Position numbers and translations under genes: made by a program. Below the pieces are notes generated by a model. That model worked only from the letters and a program-made list of their open reading frames with translations, had not been told where the DNA came from and searched no databases. A DNA stretch of 64,000 bases. Origin: Paenibacillus azoreducens. GTDB lineage: Bacteria; Bacillota; Bacilli; Paenibacillales; Paenibacillaceae. Shown here one piece after another: positions 26,080 to 35,481 of this stretch (its first letter is position 1; each line of letters starts with the position of its first letter). Where the stretch lies: positions 6,229,501 to 6,293,500 of the forward strand of contig NZ_AP025343.1 of NCBI RefSeq assembly GCF_021654775.1, in the 5' to 3' direction.

Positions 26080-26496
26080 TTAAACACCAATTACAATATA
26101 GGTATATTTATTTCCGTCTCTAGCATCTTCGGATAGTTCGAAATTAATAAAATTTGACCCAAATTCGACTGATTTAAAGTAAATAGTTTTTTCAGCGGTG
26201 TCTACAAAATTGGTTTTCAGTACATTTAGCAGAGTTTTAGTTAATAACGAACTATCAACCGATAGTTTTAGCGCAATTATATATCCATAGGTATACGAAT
26301 TCATGATTTGATCAGATGCCAGTCTATAATAATTGTAATTTCTAACGTTTAGTAAAAGGATCAAGGGTTTAAACGGTAAATTGGATATTGTGCCAATGGT
26401 TGTTGCAGATAACGTACCTTCTGCAGTTTGTAGATCCACCCTTTTTTCATCATCTAACCGATACCGATCCAAACGATAAGCATCTATACTAGGCAT
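26080..26496 (-). CDS. Unknown phage tail-region protein
   Basis: 138 residues beginning MPSIDAYRLDRYRLDDEKRV. It has alternating hydrophobic pattern suggestive of beta-sheet and no signal or span. No family recognised. It directly follows the 105-residue gene (1-bp overlap) and is downstream of the propeller fibre, so a structural tip or receptor-binding partner is likely. AT-rich codon use compared with the core tail genes hints at separate acquisition with the fibre. Confidence 0.5.
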   Translation of the reverse strand: MPSIDAYRLDRYRLDDEKRVDLQTAEGTLSATTIGTISNLPFKPLILLLNVRNYNYYRLASDQIMNSYTYGYIIALKLSVDSSLLTKTLLNVLKTNFVDTAEKTIYFKSVEFGSNFINFELSEDARDGNKYTYIVIGV

Positions 26497-26813
26497 TACA
26501 CATCCACCTCACGGCCGGAGATGTAATAACTTACATCTAATTTTAAACTCACGCTGATTGTAATTTTCTCACCTGATTCTATAATCTGGTCTATATAAGG
26601 AATCGTAATTGTGTCGTATCCTTTTATCTTGTGTTGTTTAATAATATCCGTGTCAGCAAAAGTAAGTGATAAATCAATGTCCTGATTGGACATATTGCAA
26701 AAGGTCATTGCTTTAATAAAGGTCCTTTTCCCCGAAGGTACTTGATAAATAGTTAATGGTGAGTAGTCGCCATTTATTTTCCCCTTCGCCAGTCTCTTAC
26801 TTACATCAGCCAA
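26496..26813 (-). CDS. Unknown phage tail-region protein
   Basis: 105 residues (ADVSKRLAKGKINGDYSPLTIYQVPSG). Predicted beta-rich with KTFIKAMTFCNMSNQDIDLS-like strands (sequence TFIKAMTFCNMSNQDIDLSL), reminiscent of small jelly-roll modules, but no family is recognised. Tightly packed between the propeller fibre and the next unknown gene. AT-rich. Confidence 0.5.
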   Translation of the reverse strand: MADVSKRLAKGKINGDYSPLTIYQVPSGKRTFIKAMTFCNMSNQDIDLSLTFADTDIIKQHKIKGYDTITIPYIDQIIESGEKITISVSLKLDVSYYISGREVDV

Positions 26814-28454
26814 TTATAACGCCCCCCATCTATTAATGTTTTGAATCTGATCTTGCAGCCCAATAACCCGATTTATCGGGACAGAGTCTACCGCCAACAC
26901 CGCACCATTTATTGCACCTTCAGGGCCAATCGGGACATTCTTCAGAACAAGCATTGTCACCTCTGACGTAGCGGCCACGCCAGATAATAGGGTTATCTTC
27001 GCTCGCTGCGTGACTTTTCCATCTTCATTCCGAACAGTGTTAGTCACGGTGTACTGAGTCGAATCCAACACAGCCCGGTTAATCGATATTAGTAAGGTAT
27101 CCGTGTTAGCGTCGAAAAGATCAAGCGGGATCTCGAATACCTTCTGATTATCGGCTGTAGCCGTTACCTTCAGTGGATAGCTGACAAGTTTAGGAATCCC
27201 GGTTTCTGTAACCAGGCCGATTTGCTGGTCGGTGTAGGATTTCGCCCCAAGAGCTGCATCTTTGACCGCCTTTTCAGTAGCCGCTACCGTCTCCCGCGTG
27301 CCATTAGTTTCATTGGAGAGCTGCACAATCCCCGCCTCGGTTAAAGATGCAGGAGGAATGTGTATGTTGTCTACAATATCTGATAGTGATGACGTTTTAG
27401 CATTCAAACTTTCTATAGCGCTTTGTATGTCCTTTTCCGCTACTGCTTTGCTGTCTAGGAACACGTTAGAAGCCCTAACCGCTGCACCTACGCTGCCAGA
27501 TGTCATCACTCGGTTGTCCTTACCATCGTTATTTATAGCCACAAACAAGCCATTACCGTAGCAGACAGACCACAGGTTAAGTCCAGGTGGACTACTCTTG
27601 CATGTCCAATTGATCCCGTCGGGCGACGTCATAATCAACTCTGAGCTAGAATACGCCACAGCCACAAACAAGCCGTTACCATAGCAAACAGATTTCCATT
27701 GACTGCCCGCTGCACTTCGTCTAGACATCCAGTTAATCCCATCAGGCGAGGTCATGACCTGGTAATCAGCGATATTGTCTGCTACAGCTACGAACATACC
27801 GTTACCATAGCAAACTGTATTCCAATAGTTGTTTGCAGCACTTTTCCTGGTGATCCAATTGATACCATCGGGTGACGTCATCACTCTGTCATCTGTACCT
27901 GAAGTAGCTACAGCTACAAATATACCGTTACCATAGCAGACTGAGTTCCAACTGTTAGCTACCGCGGCTGATCTAACTGTCCAGTTGACCCCATCAGACG
28001 AGGTCATAACCCGGTCACTGGGACCCGAGTTAGCTACAGCAACAAACAACCCATTACCGTAGCAAACTGACTTCCATTGACCGACTACGCACTTCTGAGC
28101 CGTCCAGTTGATCCCATCAGGTGAGGTCATAACTGTACCCGATGTGCTAGATACAGCAACAAATAACCCGTTGCCGTAGCAAACGGATCGCCAGTTGTCA
28201 TCGGATGTGCTCTTTCGAGCCGTCCAGTTGACACCATCAGGTGAGGTCATAACCCGGTCACCGGTACCGGAGTCAGCTACAGCAACAAACAACCCATTAC
28301 CGTAGCAAACTGATGTCCAATTATTGTTTACTTTACTTGCGCTAGACGTCCATTTTGAATAATCTGGTCCTTTGAGGCTGTTAATCTCATTGCCAATGTC
28401 ATTTAAATCACTCGGCTTAACTGTGTCTTTTAATGTCCAATCTGTCCTAGCCAT
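26814..28454 (-). CDS. T1 tail fibre with seven ~42-residue repeats (likely beta-propeller)
   Basis: 546 residues. After an N-terminal segment (ARTDWTLKDTVKPSDLNDIG, a common fibre attachment start) come seven repeats, each with CYGNGLFVAV and VMTSPDGINWT, over about residues 46-330. Seven blades is a natural beta-propeller number, so a disc-shaped sugar- or protein-binding head is likely. Residues 360-546 contain the phage fibre phrases ASLTEAGIVQLSNETNGTRE and AATEKAVKDAA plus a C-terminal domain. It should bind the target surface. It is followed by its own small genes (26.8-25.4 kb). Confidence 0.75.
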   Translation of the reverse strand: MARTDWTLKDTVKPSDLNDIGNEINSLKGPDYSKWTSSASKVNNNWTSVCYGNGLFVAVADSGTGDRVMTSPDGVNWTARKSTSDDNWRSVCYGNGLFVAVSSTSGTVMTSPDGINWTAQKCVVGQWKSVCYGNGLFVAVANSGPSDRVMTSSDGVNWTVRSAAVANSWNSVCYGNGIFVAVATSGTDDRVMTSPDGINWITRKSAANNYWNTVCYGNGMFVAVADNIADYQVMTSPDGINWMSRRSAAGSQWKSVCYGNGLFVAVAYSSSELIMTSPDGINWTCKSSPPGLNLWSVCYGNGLFVAINNDGKDNRVMTSGSVGAAVRASNVFLDSKAVAEKDIQSAIESLNAKTSSLSDIVDNIHIPPASLTEAGIVQLSNETNGTRETVAATEKAVKDAALGAKSYTDQQIGLVTETGIPKLVSYPLKVTATADNQKVFEIPLDLFDANTDTLLISINRAVLDSTQYTVTNTVRNEDGKVTQRAKITLLSGVAATSEVTMLVLKNVPIGPEGAINGAVLAVDSVPINRVIGLQDQIQNINRWGAL

Positions 28455-28743
28455 TTTGTTTCAAAGCCTCCCTTACATTAATCGTCTCAAGCAGCAATGT
28501 GTCAGAATAAATTGGGACATATACGTTATTTGAGGTAATTAATTTATTGTTGCTGTCCTTTATATCTATCTTGGTGATAAGTGACATGGATTTAACTGGG
28601 ACAATGTACTGCATGCCTACTGTTGATTCTGTCACTTCTTTGATTACAAAGTCTTTGATTTCGACTGTATCATTAAGCACAATTTTAGCGATTCGATTAA
28701 ATGTATAAGTCGCAATATCCCCAAGAAACGATTTTTCAATCAT
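28447..28743 (-). CDS. Conserved small tail protein between XkdU and fibre
   Basis: 98 residues (IEKSFLGDIATYTFNRIAKI, ending REALKQNG). Overlaps XkdU by 4 bp and the fibre gene by 8 bp. All-beta composition; position suggests a fibre adaptor on the baseplate. No family recognised; T2 has no counterpart. Confidence 0.5.
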   Translation of the reverse strand: MIEKSFLGDIATYTFNRIAKIVLNDTVEIKDFVIKEVTESTVGMQYIVPVKSMSLITKIDIKDSNNKLITSNNVYVPIYSDTLLLETINVREALKQNG

Positions 28744-29330
28744 TTAACGACCACCTCCTGACCTAAATCCGAAAATGACTTTTCGCCAAGCAACCATGAC
28801 CCATCAAGTGTGTAATTCCATGTGATGGTCTGCGTGGATATATGCTCGTCAAGTTCAATTACATCCTCCAAGGATGTTTGTTGCCTATAGATCATATTGG
28901 CAGGCTTTATAACCTCCACTGTACGGCCTACCTCTTTAAATACCGCAGCATTGTCGATGTTGGCGGTCACTATCAGCAAGTGGTTCTTCAGATCACGGGA
29001 GACAATTGCCTTTCCTCGTCCAACTAGGATATCCAAAAGCTGTTGCAGGTAACGGATCGTAAACGGCGGCTTGGTCTGATACCGGTTGAGGATTCGCCGG
29101 CGGCGGAAATCCAGTGTTTCGGTCGTCGGATCAGCTTGGATACCGAGCATTTTCTCCCGCCGCTTAATTGCCTGTAGTCCGGATGTCATGACAAATTGGT
29201 CATCAAAAAGCTGATTAAACGCATCCTCCATCAGATTGAGCTCGATAGTCTCAGTAACGGCCAGCCCTACAAAATCTTCGATATTTCCGTAAAACTCGGG
29301 CAAATGTTTAAGAATTCGAAGATCAGCCAT
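28740..29330 (-). CDS. xkdU: T1 baseplate protein XkdU-like (YmfQ/DUF2313 family)
   Basis: 196 residues. Starts ADLRILKHLPEFYGNIEDF; the phrase RRRRILNRYQTKPPFTIRYLQQLLD is the family core. XkdU-like proteins follow baseplate J and join baseplate wedges to fibres. Overlaps baseplate J by 8 bp and the next gene by 4 bp, indicating coupled translation. T2 homologue at 44525-45091. Confidence 0.78.
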   Translation of the reverse strand: MADLRILKHLPEFYGNIEDFVGLAVTETIELNLMEDAFNQLFDDQFVMTSGLQAIKRREKMLGIQADPTTETLDFRRRRILNRYQTKPPFTIRYLQQLLDILVGRGKAIVSRDLKNHLLIVTANIDNAAVFKEVGRTVEVIKPANMIYRQQTSLEDVIELDEHISTQTITWNYTLDGSWLLGEKSFSDLGQEVVVK

Positions 29331-30402
29331 GAATCGTCACCATCCCTAGCTGTGGCACCTCGTCTGCGCCAAGTGTCAGATTTGCCGATGACCCGTTTAC
29401 GGTTGTGCCCGCAACGTCCTCAACGCCCGCCACCGTCAAAATACGCGCATCGATCTGTGCTGTCCGGACGACGAGCTGTTGTTGCAGGAACCAGTCCTTC
29501 CGAAGCTCGATCAGGTAAGAAGAAATGGCGGCTTCGACATCCGTCTGTAACTGACCAGGGGTGACGCCTGTTGCAAGCGATAGCGTCGTCTCGACATTGA
29601 TAGGTAGGCCCGTGACGCCAGCAATCGTCACCACGTGGTCGATTGGAGCCTGACCGATTCCCTGACCCCTGTTAACAGTCGGGTCCATGATGGTCTGCAC
29701 CTCATCGATCAAAGTCTGCGACGGTGGCGTCCAGTCCGCCGCGATGACGGTGCATTTAACCGTACCCCCGCCCTGCCAGACCGGATAAACTTTGGTCGCG
29801 CCGACGCCCGGGATGGCGTTGATCCGCTGCTTATAATCAGCGACATTGCCGCCAAAAGCCGGCTCATTGACGGCCGCATAAAACCGTTGCCGCAGCTCAT
29901 CGTCTGGCTCATCGTCTTCGCCTGGAACCAGGACTTCAGCCAGCACCGCCCGGGATAGGCTGGCCACATAGTCGATCGGCAGTATCGGCCCAAATTCTTC
30001 ATTGCCGACCGTTCCCGGCGTTTCGCATGCCATTTTGAACGTTCCGGTGCTGATCTTTTCTTTGACGACAAAGGTCAGGTCTCCTATGGAATACCGGCCG
30101 CCCAATGGAACGTCCATGAGCGCATTGGCCGAATTATAAAACAACCCCTTGCGTTCCGCCGGCGTCGCCCCGAACCGGAGGACGCCAAATTCGGCCGTCC
30201 TCCGGCTCAAATACTCGCCACTTGCCGTATCGACAAAGGACAAATTGTAATTGATATCCAGCTCAATGTACATCTGAGCTAGCTCAGCCGCAGCTGGCGC
30301 ACAAGCGTCGTAAATGACGCTGCCCTCCCTTTTGTCAATCGTATCTGGCACCCGGGAGAGCATACGCTCCAAAATATAATCATAGGTCATATACTCATAC
30401 AT
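29323..30402 (-). CDS. xkdT: T1 baseplate J-like protein (XkdT)
   Basis: 359 residues. Begins YEYMTYDYILERMLSRVPDTIDKREGSVIYD, the usual XkdT opening. Then RRTAEFGVLRFGATPAERKG and the Baseplate_J core DDELRQRFYAAVNEPAFGGN, ADYKQRINAIPGVGATKVYPVW. This protein is the wedge component that holds the sheath end and changes shape when the tail fires. T2 homologue at 45084-46238. Confidence 0.92.
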   Translation of the reverse strand: MYEYMTYDYILERMLSRVPDTIDKREGSVIYDACAPAAAELAQMYIELDINYNLSFVDTASGEYLSRRTAEFGVLRFGATPAERKGLFYNSANALMDVPLGGRYSIGDLTFVVKEKISTGTFKMACETPGTVGNEEFGPILPIDYVASLSRAVLAEVLVPGEDDEPDDELRQRFYAAVNEPAFGGNVADYKQRINAIPGVGATKVYPVWQGGGTVKCTVIAADWTPPSQTLIDEVQTIMDPTVNRGQGIGQAPIDHVVTIAGVTGLPINVETTLSLATGVTPGQLQTDVEAAISSYLIELRKDWFLQQQLVVRTAQIDARILTVAGVEDVAGTTVNGSSANLTLGADEVPQLGMVTIHG

Positions 30403-30799
30403 TCCAGTTCACCTCCTGCTCAAAACTTCCATAAATCGTAACCACCGTAAACCGGATGGTCAACTGATCGCCCGTTATCTTGGCCTCAACATCCTGAACC
30501 GAATCGATCCGATCGTCTGGCAAGAGCGCTTCCTGGATCATCCGTTTCGCCTCGGATTGGACGAATTCAGGGCTACTGCCAAACAGAAGCGTCAACTCGT
30601 GGCCGTAGTCAAATGAATAAATGTCGTACCAAAACCGGTCGGTCTGAAAAACCTTAAATACAGCTTGCTTAATCGCGTCCAGGCCATCTGTTTTCCCAAT
30701 AATCCTGCCTTTATCAAAATCCAATTGCCATGTTAGAGACGGCAGCGGTTGATCATCCAACGACTCGTCCAGTAAATTTTCATCTATTTCTGGGATCAT
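30395..30799 (-). CDS. xkdS: T1 baseplate protein XkdS (DUF2634, gp25-like)
   Basis: 134 residues. Core phrase DFDKGRIIGKTDGLDAIKQAVFKVFQTDRFWYDIYSFDYG and ELTLLFGSSPEFVQSEAKRM match DUF2634/gp25-like wedge proteins that seed the sheath on the baseplate. Overlaps neighbours by 4-8 bp. The matching region of T2 (46238-46693) keeps the phrase FDFDKGEFV and YSRDYGSELEDLIGG. Confidence 0.85.
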   Translation of the reverse strand: MIPEIDENLLDESLDDQPLPSLTWQLDFDKGRIIGKTDGLDAIKQAVFKVFQTDRFWYDIYSFDYGHELTLLFGSSPEFVQSEAKRMIQEALLPDDRIDSVQDVEAKITGDQLTIRFTVVTIYGSFEQEVNWNV

Positions 30800-31170
30800 G
30801 ATGTGCCCACCATCCTATCTAAAATGATGTATTGTTGTCCGCCCTGAACCCGGAGCAGAAGCAACTTATCCCCGACCTCAAGCCCCCTCCGGATCACAAT
30901 CGGTTTCTCAGGAAGTGCGGGCTTGGTTTGCTTTGTGTTAATCCCGCTTCCGCTATCATCCGTATATTCGTGACTGTGATGAAGATTGATTTCAAAATGG
31001 ATCAGCGATTCAGGCACAAGCAAAAAATCCGCTGGTAACGTAAATCGTTGATCAACGATTACCTCCAGCGGATCGGCCTTACTTACCTCCCCGAACATTA
31101 TGGCAGTCGGGCTGCCAGCAGCCATAGCATCCATAGCGGCTTTTTTCAACGTGTTTAATAAATCAGCCAT
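30796..31170 (-). CDS. xkdR: T1 baseplate protein XkdR (DUF2577)
   Basis: 124 residues. ADLLNTLKKAAMDAMAAGSPTAIMFGEV then a beta-rich part with FEINLHHSHEYTDDSG and LEVGDKLLLLRVQGGQQYIILDR, the DUF2577 pattern (an OB-fold-like domain, likely the central spike/hub component). Overlaps XkdS by 4 bp. Confidence 0.85.
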   Translation of the reverse strand: MADLLNTLKKAAMDAMAAGSPTAIMFGEVSKADPLEVIVDQRFTLPADFLLVPESLIHFEINLHHSHEYTDDSGSGINTKQTKPALPEKPIVIRRGLEVGDKLLLLRVQGGQQYIILDRMVGTS

Positions 31171-32147
31171 TACACCACCCTCAAATCAAGCGTCATCGTG
31201 TGCTCCGTGCCTGCAAAATCATGAGAGCACTCGTCAACGAGCAGCGCCTGATCCACTCCGTATTTTGAGATCACAATCCGGACGCGCATACCAGCACGGA
31301 TCCGAATATCCCCGATCGCATTAACCTTTAGGGTCTTCGTTTCTCGGTTCTTGAGCTTAGCCAAGCTGTTCAGGAGCTCGCTGATCTGTGCCTTGTTCAT
31401 TTCCTCATCAACCGACTGGTAGAGCTGCAGCACCCCCCAGCGTTTGATATTAACGCTGTCCTTAGCCATGTAAATCTCACGTTTACCCGTATTTTTATTG
31501 TCCTTATACAGCTTGATCTGGTTGTAAGTATCGCTATCAATGGAGCGACTAACCTGATAGTCGTACATCAGGCTGTCGTCCCCAACAATCAGGTCCAGTT
31601 TCATATCGTTAACGCCGCGTAGACACAGTGCGCCAAAGTCATCATACAGGCAATAATCTCTTCCAGTATTGGAGTAGGTCAGCGTAATCGCCTTGCAGAT
31701 GATGTCCAGCAGCTTCTGGCCATCCTCAGACATTGTCGGAATTTTGTATTCGGTATTGGCAACGGTGCCAAGCTTAAGCCCGAAATCTTTGGCGATCCGC
31801 TGAAGCACTTCCGTCGCCGTGACACCCTTAAAGACGTAGGTGTCGGTATTCATCAAATAGCGGATCTGATCATATGCCGTGATCTTAACGGCTTCGTCTC
31901 GCCCTTCATCGATCGAGAAGATATACCCGTGGAAGATATTCTTGTTATCGAACTGAACGCGGATAATGTCACCATTGTTATAAGTGAATTTGGCGGTCTG
32001 AACGGGGCGGATCATAGTAAATGACAAGCTACCGGCCTTGCCTATACGGGTTGTTTTCCAACTGAGGTTTCCTACAAGCTCGCTGATGTCCCATTCAGCG
32101 TCAGTACTGGCGCCTTGCCGATTGATAAGTTTTACGGCCACTGTCAT
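31170..32147 (-). CDS. xkdQ: T1 baseplate hub protein XkdQ (VgrG/Pvc8-like)
   Basis: 325 residues from ATG 32147, whose ATGA overlaps the XkdP stop at 32144. MTVAVKLINRQGASTDAEWD, then YDQIRYLMNTDTYVFKGVTATEVLQRIAKDFGL, the hub core shared with late control protein D/XkdQ. It makes the ring around the spike at the tail tip. The T2 homologue (47065-48042) has the same length. Confidence 0.88.
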   Translation of the reverse strand: MTVAVKLINRQGASTDAEWDISELVGNLSWKTTRIGKAGSLSFTMIRPVQTAKFTYNNGDIIRVQFDNKNIFHGYIFSIDEGRDEAVKITAYDQIRYLMNTDTYVFKGVTATEVLQRIAKDFGLKLGTVANTEYKIPTMSEDGQKLLDIICKAITLTYSNTGRDYCLYDDFGALCLRGVNDMKLDLIVGDDSLMYDYQVSRSIDSDTYNQIKLYKDNKNTGKREIYMAKDSVNIKRWGVLQLYQSVDEEMNKAQISELLNSLAKLKNRETKTLKVNAIGDIRIRAGMRVRIVISKYGVDQALLVDECSHDFAGTEHTMTLDLRVV

Positions 32148-32818
32148 GGTAGCTTCAACACCTTTCCAACCGGCAATTTTTTGAGCTCGAAATCCTTTAT
32201 ACCGTTGAGCTTTTGGATCTCCTTCCAACGGGATCCGTCCCCAAGCTTCGTCTTGGCCACTTTCCAAAGCGTATCGCCAGCAACCATAGTGTAGGTTTTG
32301 GGTTTTTGTTTATCGTTTGGACGAGCTGCTGTCTTTGTCTTTTGTTGTACCTTACCGCCACCGTTCGTTGCCTGCTTCACGATTTTTTTGGCAGCATAAA
32401 ACACATATTTCTTAAGCTTAATGTCATATTCAATGTCCCCGCCGCTGCCAGCGACTTCCTTCCATGTAAACGACTCGATGCTGGCTGGCGTATTGATATC
32501 ATAGGTGTCCGACGTAAAAATAAACCTGATCGGCTTTTTCGTTGTCATCCATTTTTCAATCATCTTGATATATTCGACCGGATGCAATAGATCCTTTATT
32601 GTCAAAAAATTATACCGTTGAGCCGGAAACAAGCCGCTGAAACTGTATTCCGTCAGCTCCCGATCTTTAATCACGTTGACCTGGCCGAGTCCGACCACAT
32701 CATAAGTGTTCCCTTGCCCGGACTCACTGATCTCGATCTCAGAGGGGTTAATTGGGAGCTGCAGGACCTCCGCCTTATTATTGAAACTTAATTCAACACC
32801 ATATACTCTCATCATCAT
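32144..32818 (-). CDS. xkdP: T1 LysM tail protein XkdP
   Basis: 224 residues. The N-terminal ~150 residues (LQLPINPSEIEISESGQGNTYDVVGLGQVNVI) form the XkdP/tail assembly domain; residues ~172-224 are a LysM module (YTMVAGDTLWKVAKTKLGDG, WKEIQKLNG). It connects the tail tube end with the baseplate hub and may hold peptidoglycan. Directly downstream of the tape measure gene (5 bp gap). Confidence 0.9.
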   Translation of the reverse strand: MMMRVYGVELSFNNKAEVLQLPINPSEIEISESGQGNTYDVVGLGQVNVIKDRELTEYSFSGLFPAQRYNFLTIKDLLHPVEYIKMIEKWMTTKKPIRFIFTSDTYDINTPASIESFTWKEVAGSGGDIEYDIKLKKYVFYAAKKIVKQATNGGGKVQQKTKTAARPNDKQKPKTYTMVAGDTLWKVAKTKLGDGSRWKEIQKLNGIKDFELKKLPVGKVLKLP

Positions 32819-32823
32819 TCTCC

Positions 32824-35337
32824 TTATCCATATACAGCATCCACGGACGAAGCTATATCCTGTTCTAGCTTTTCAGTGATATGGGCAATAATGGTGTTGA
32901 TGTCACTCTCTTGACGTATATGAGTATCTCCAAAGTTGATCGATGGCTTAAGAGTTACGAAATTTTGAATATTATTCAGTTCCGCAAGCTCGCGCATCAT
33001 TTTGAGGTCTTCACTGCTGATGTCAACCTTACTATTGATTTTATCAACCTGACCAACCTTACCCACTGTCTTAATGTCTTTACCATCAACACCAACACCG
33101 GCTGTGGATATCATCGGCTTAGGGTTCGAAGGTCCAGTTGGAATGGGCGCTCCCTTAGCGCTCTTAACAGCACTACCATTGTCGGAAGGAATTTGTGGTT
33201 TTCTTTGAGCTGCTGCCTCGGCCTCTTTCTTAGTTCTTTTATCCTGGCGTTCTTTAATGAAGTTCTGAACTTTTTCCTCGCGTTCGGCTGCCCTCTGTGC
33301 AGCATCTTGTCTCATACTATTAAGATCTGCAGCCCTGGACTGCCTCAAGGCTTCAGCCTCTGTAGCTGCAGACGCTGAAGTATTTAGGTGCTTTAAAGCT
33401 TGAATGCTTACACCGGGAAGTTTATTCAACTTATCAATAAGCCAATTTATTTTATCGATTACACCGTTCGCTAAAGCATCAACGATTTTAAGACTCTCAA
33501 CCCTTGCCATATCAAATGCATTTGATATTCCGTACCCTATCCATGTAAAAAAGATGGGAATCTGATCAAAGAAATTAAGAATACCATTCCAGGTTCTATA
33601 CATCGCTGCAGCAAAGGCATCGTTTGTATTCCATAAAGCGATAAAAGCTGCGATAAGCCCGATAACAACTGCTGCGATCAGAACGAAAGGATTGGCATCC
33701 ATTACTGCATTGAGTATGGCCTGTGCCACGCTAACAAGCTGTGTTAACAGAAGTAAGCTCCCCAGAGCAGCCACAACCCCCCAGATTATCGGTTCGATCC
33801 AGGACCAATTGTTCATTATGACATCTGAGAGCCAAAGAGCGTTTTCTATCAAAAAGGCGACCATTTGTGCCGCAAAGGAAAGGCCCATGGCGAAACTGTC
33901 AAAAAACGGTTGGAATCTCCCAGATTGGAATGCTTCATTAAGCATCATTATTAAAGGAGTAATGGCCTCGATCGAGCCTTGCCCTGCATCTGCAAAGCCG
34001 AGAGCGAAGCTCCGTTTGAATTGCTCCAGTTGAAATCCGAGATTGTTCTGCAGTGCTTCTGCCGCCTCTGCCGTAGCCCCTCCGAAATTCCCCAATCCAT
34101 CCTCCCCGGCTTGCATAGCCAGAATAGCGGAATCACCAAGTTCTTCCCACATGCTGCCAAATAAGTCGACACCGATCTTATTACGCTCGATCCCATTATC
34201 CATTTTGCCGAGGGATAATAGCACTGCTTGATACGCTTGGTTTGCTGTTTCTCCTCCAGCCGCAATTTTAGCAGCCGTTTCATTTGCATTTAGTCCTAAA
34301 GCTCCAAGTGATTCTTTACTGGAATCAGAAAGATCCTGAAGCTTAGTAGAACTTTCTTTTACCGCTTCGCCAACCTTGTCCAAGTTCAAGGCACCTTGCC
34401 CACTACCTGCAATAAGCGTCGCAAACATTTGCTCGGCAGACATCCCCAGACTAGCAAAATGTGCAGCATAATTGTTAACCGTATCGAGCATATCACCCGC
34501 ATAGTTCCCGCCTCGTTGAAATCCGGTTGTGATTAAGTCGAGCGCCTGAGTTTCGTTCAGCCCCTGAAAGTTTGCCATCAGGGTACGGGTGACTTTGGAT
34601 AACTCGCCAATGTTAGTCTCACCTTTAGCAACCTGCTCCACCGCGTATGCTGACTTTGTGAAGGCTGCTGAAGCTTCTTCCGATAATCCGCCTAGATTTT
34701 GGCGTACAGTGGCAGCATTATTACTTACAGCCTGAAGGGATTCTCCCCAGCCCGCAGCATAGATATCCTTAACCCCCTGCATGAGCGCTGCTGCTTGGCC
34801 CTCGTCAATTCCAACCTGGGCTTGTAAACCTCCTTGCAACTGTTGTAGTTGGGAAGCACCTTTGATAGCTGTTTCTGCAGCATCTACAAGTAGTTTTTTG
34901 CCAAATTTTCCAAGTTCACCGATGAAACCGCTCCCCCCGCCGCCAGGACCTCCACCAGGGCCATTTCCACCAGGGCCGCCTCCATCAGGGCCGCCTCCAC
35001 CATTTTGTATTGCCTGAGTTAGATTCTCAATTTCCGTACGCAAGCGTTCCATTGAAGTATCAGGACTCCCCATTGCGCCAGATAACTGAGCATTTACGTT
35101 TAATTGGACATCTGCTTCGATTCTCACTATTTGAGCCGATATTCGACTTCCAAGATGAGATACGTCACGAAGGACTTGGGATGGGTCTAAACGTATTTGG
35201 ACATCTCTCAAAGGCCGCTCAACCAATAGACGCATCCGTTCTAGGCTGACGATCGTTGTTTGAACTTGATTATCAACTCGGCGTAAAGGCGCACTGAACT
35301 GGTCAATCATCATTAATTGAGTTGTGTTCGTGGCCAC
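32824..35337 (-). CDS. T1 tail tape measure protein
   Basis: 837 residues from a GTG at 35337 (AGGAGG 8 nt upstream; the nearby ATG is out of frame). N-terminal scaffold-like part with a Gly/Pro linker (GGGPDGGGPGGNGPGGG), then the TIGR01760-type core with QGLNETQALDLITTGFQRG and AFALGFADAGQGSIEAITPL-like text (RSFALGFADAGQGSIEAITP). Hydrophobic segments near residues 510-580 (IWGVVAALGSLLLLTQLVSV; FVLIAAVVIGLIAAFIALW) may enter the target membrane. It sets tail length. An attenuator-like hairpin stands right before it. Confidence 0.9.
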   Translation of the reverse strand: MATNTTQLMMIDQFSAPLRRVDNQVQTTIVSLERMRLLVERPLRDVQIRLDPSQVLRDVSHLGSRISAQIVRIEADVQLNVNAQLSGAMGSPDTSMERLRTEIENLTQAIQNGGGGPDGGGPGGNGPGGGPGGGGSGFIGELGKFGKKLLVDAAETAIKGASQLQQLQGGLQAQVGIDEGQAAALMQGVKDIYAAGWGESLQAVSNNAATVRQNLGGLSEEASAAFTKSAYAVEQVAKGETNIGELSKVTRTLMANFQGLNETQALDLITTGFQRGGNYAGDMLDTVNNYAAHFASLGMSAEQMFATLIAGSGQGALNLDKVGEAVKESSTKLQDLSDSSKESLGALGLNANETAAKIAAGGETANQAYQAVLLSLGKMDNGIERNKIGVDLFGSMWEELGDSAILAMQAGEDGLGNFGGATAEAAEALQNNLGFQLEQFKRSFALGFADAGQGSIEAITPLIMMLNEAFQSGRFQPFFDSFAMGLSFAAQMVAFLIENALWLSDVIMNNWSWIEPIIWGVVAALGSLLLLTQLVSVAQAILNAVMDANPFVLIAAVVIGLIAAFIALWNTNDAFAAAMYRTWNGILNFFDQIPIFFTWIGYGISNAFDMARVESLKIVDALANGVIDKINWLIDKLNKLPGVSIQALKHLNTSASAATEAEALRQSRAADLNSMRQDAAQRAAEREEKVQNFIKERQDKRTKKEAEAAAQRKPQIPSDNGSAVKSAKGAPIPTGPSNPKPMISTAGVGVDGKDIKTVGKVGQVDKINSKVDISSEDLKMMRELAELNNIQNFVTLKPSINFGDTHIRQESDINTIIAHITEKLEQDIASSVDAVYG

Positions 35338-35358
35338 ATGGAACTCCTCCTTCAGCAA

Positions 35359-35391
35359 TAAAAAAAGCACCCTACTTTTGGAGAGTGCTTT
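35359..35391 (-). terminator. Intra-operon terminator/attenuator before the T1 tape measure gene
   Basis: Reverse strand AAGCAC-TCTCC-AAAA-GTAGG-GTGCTT followed by seven or more T, ending about 20 nt before the tape measure start. It would reduce readthrough into the gene that is needed in few copies per particle. Confidence 0.65.
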
Positions 35392-35481
35392 ATCAATTCA
35401 TTTTTGTCTTTCGTGCTTGGAAGCTAGTAGGCCCAAAACTATGTTTTCGGTTCCATATTACTAAATTCAAGAAATAAACTA

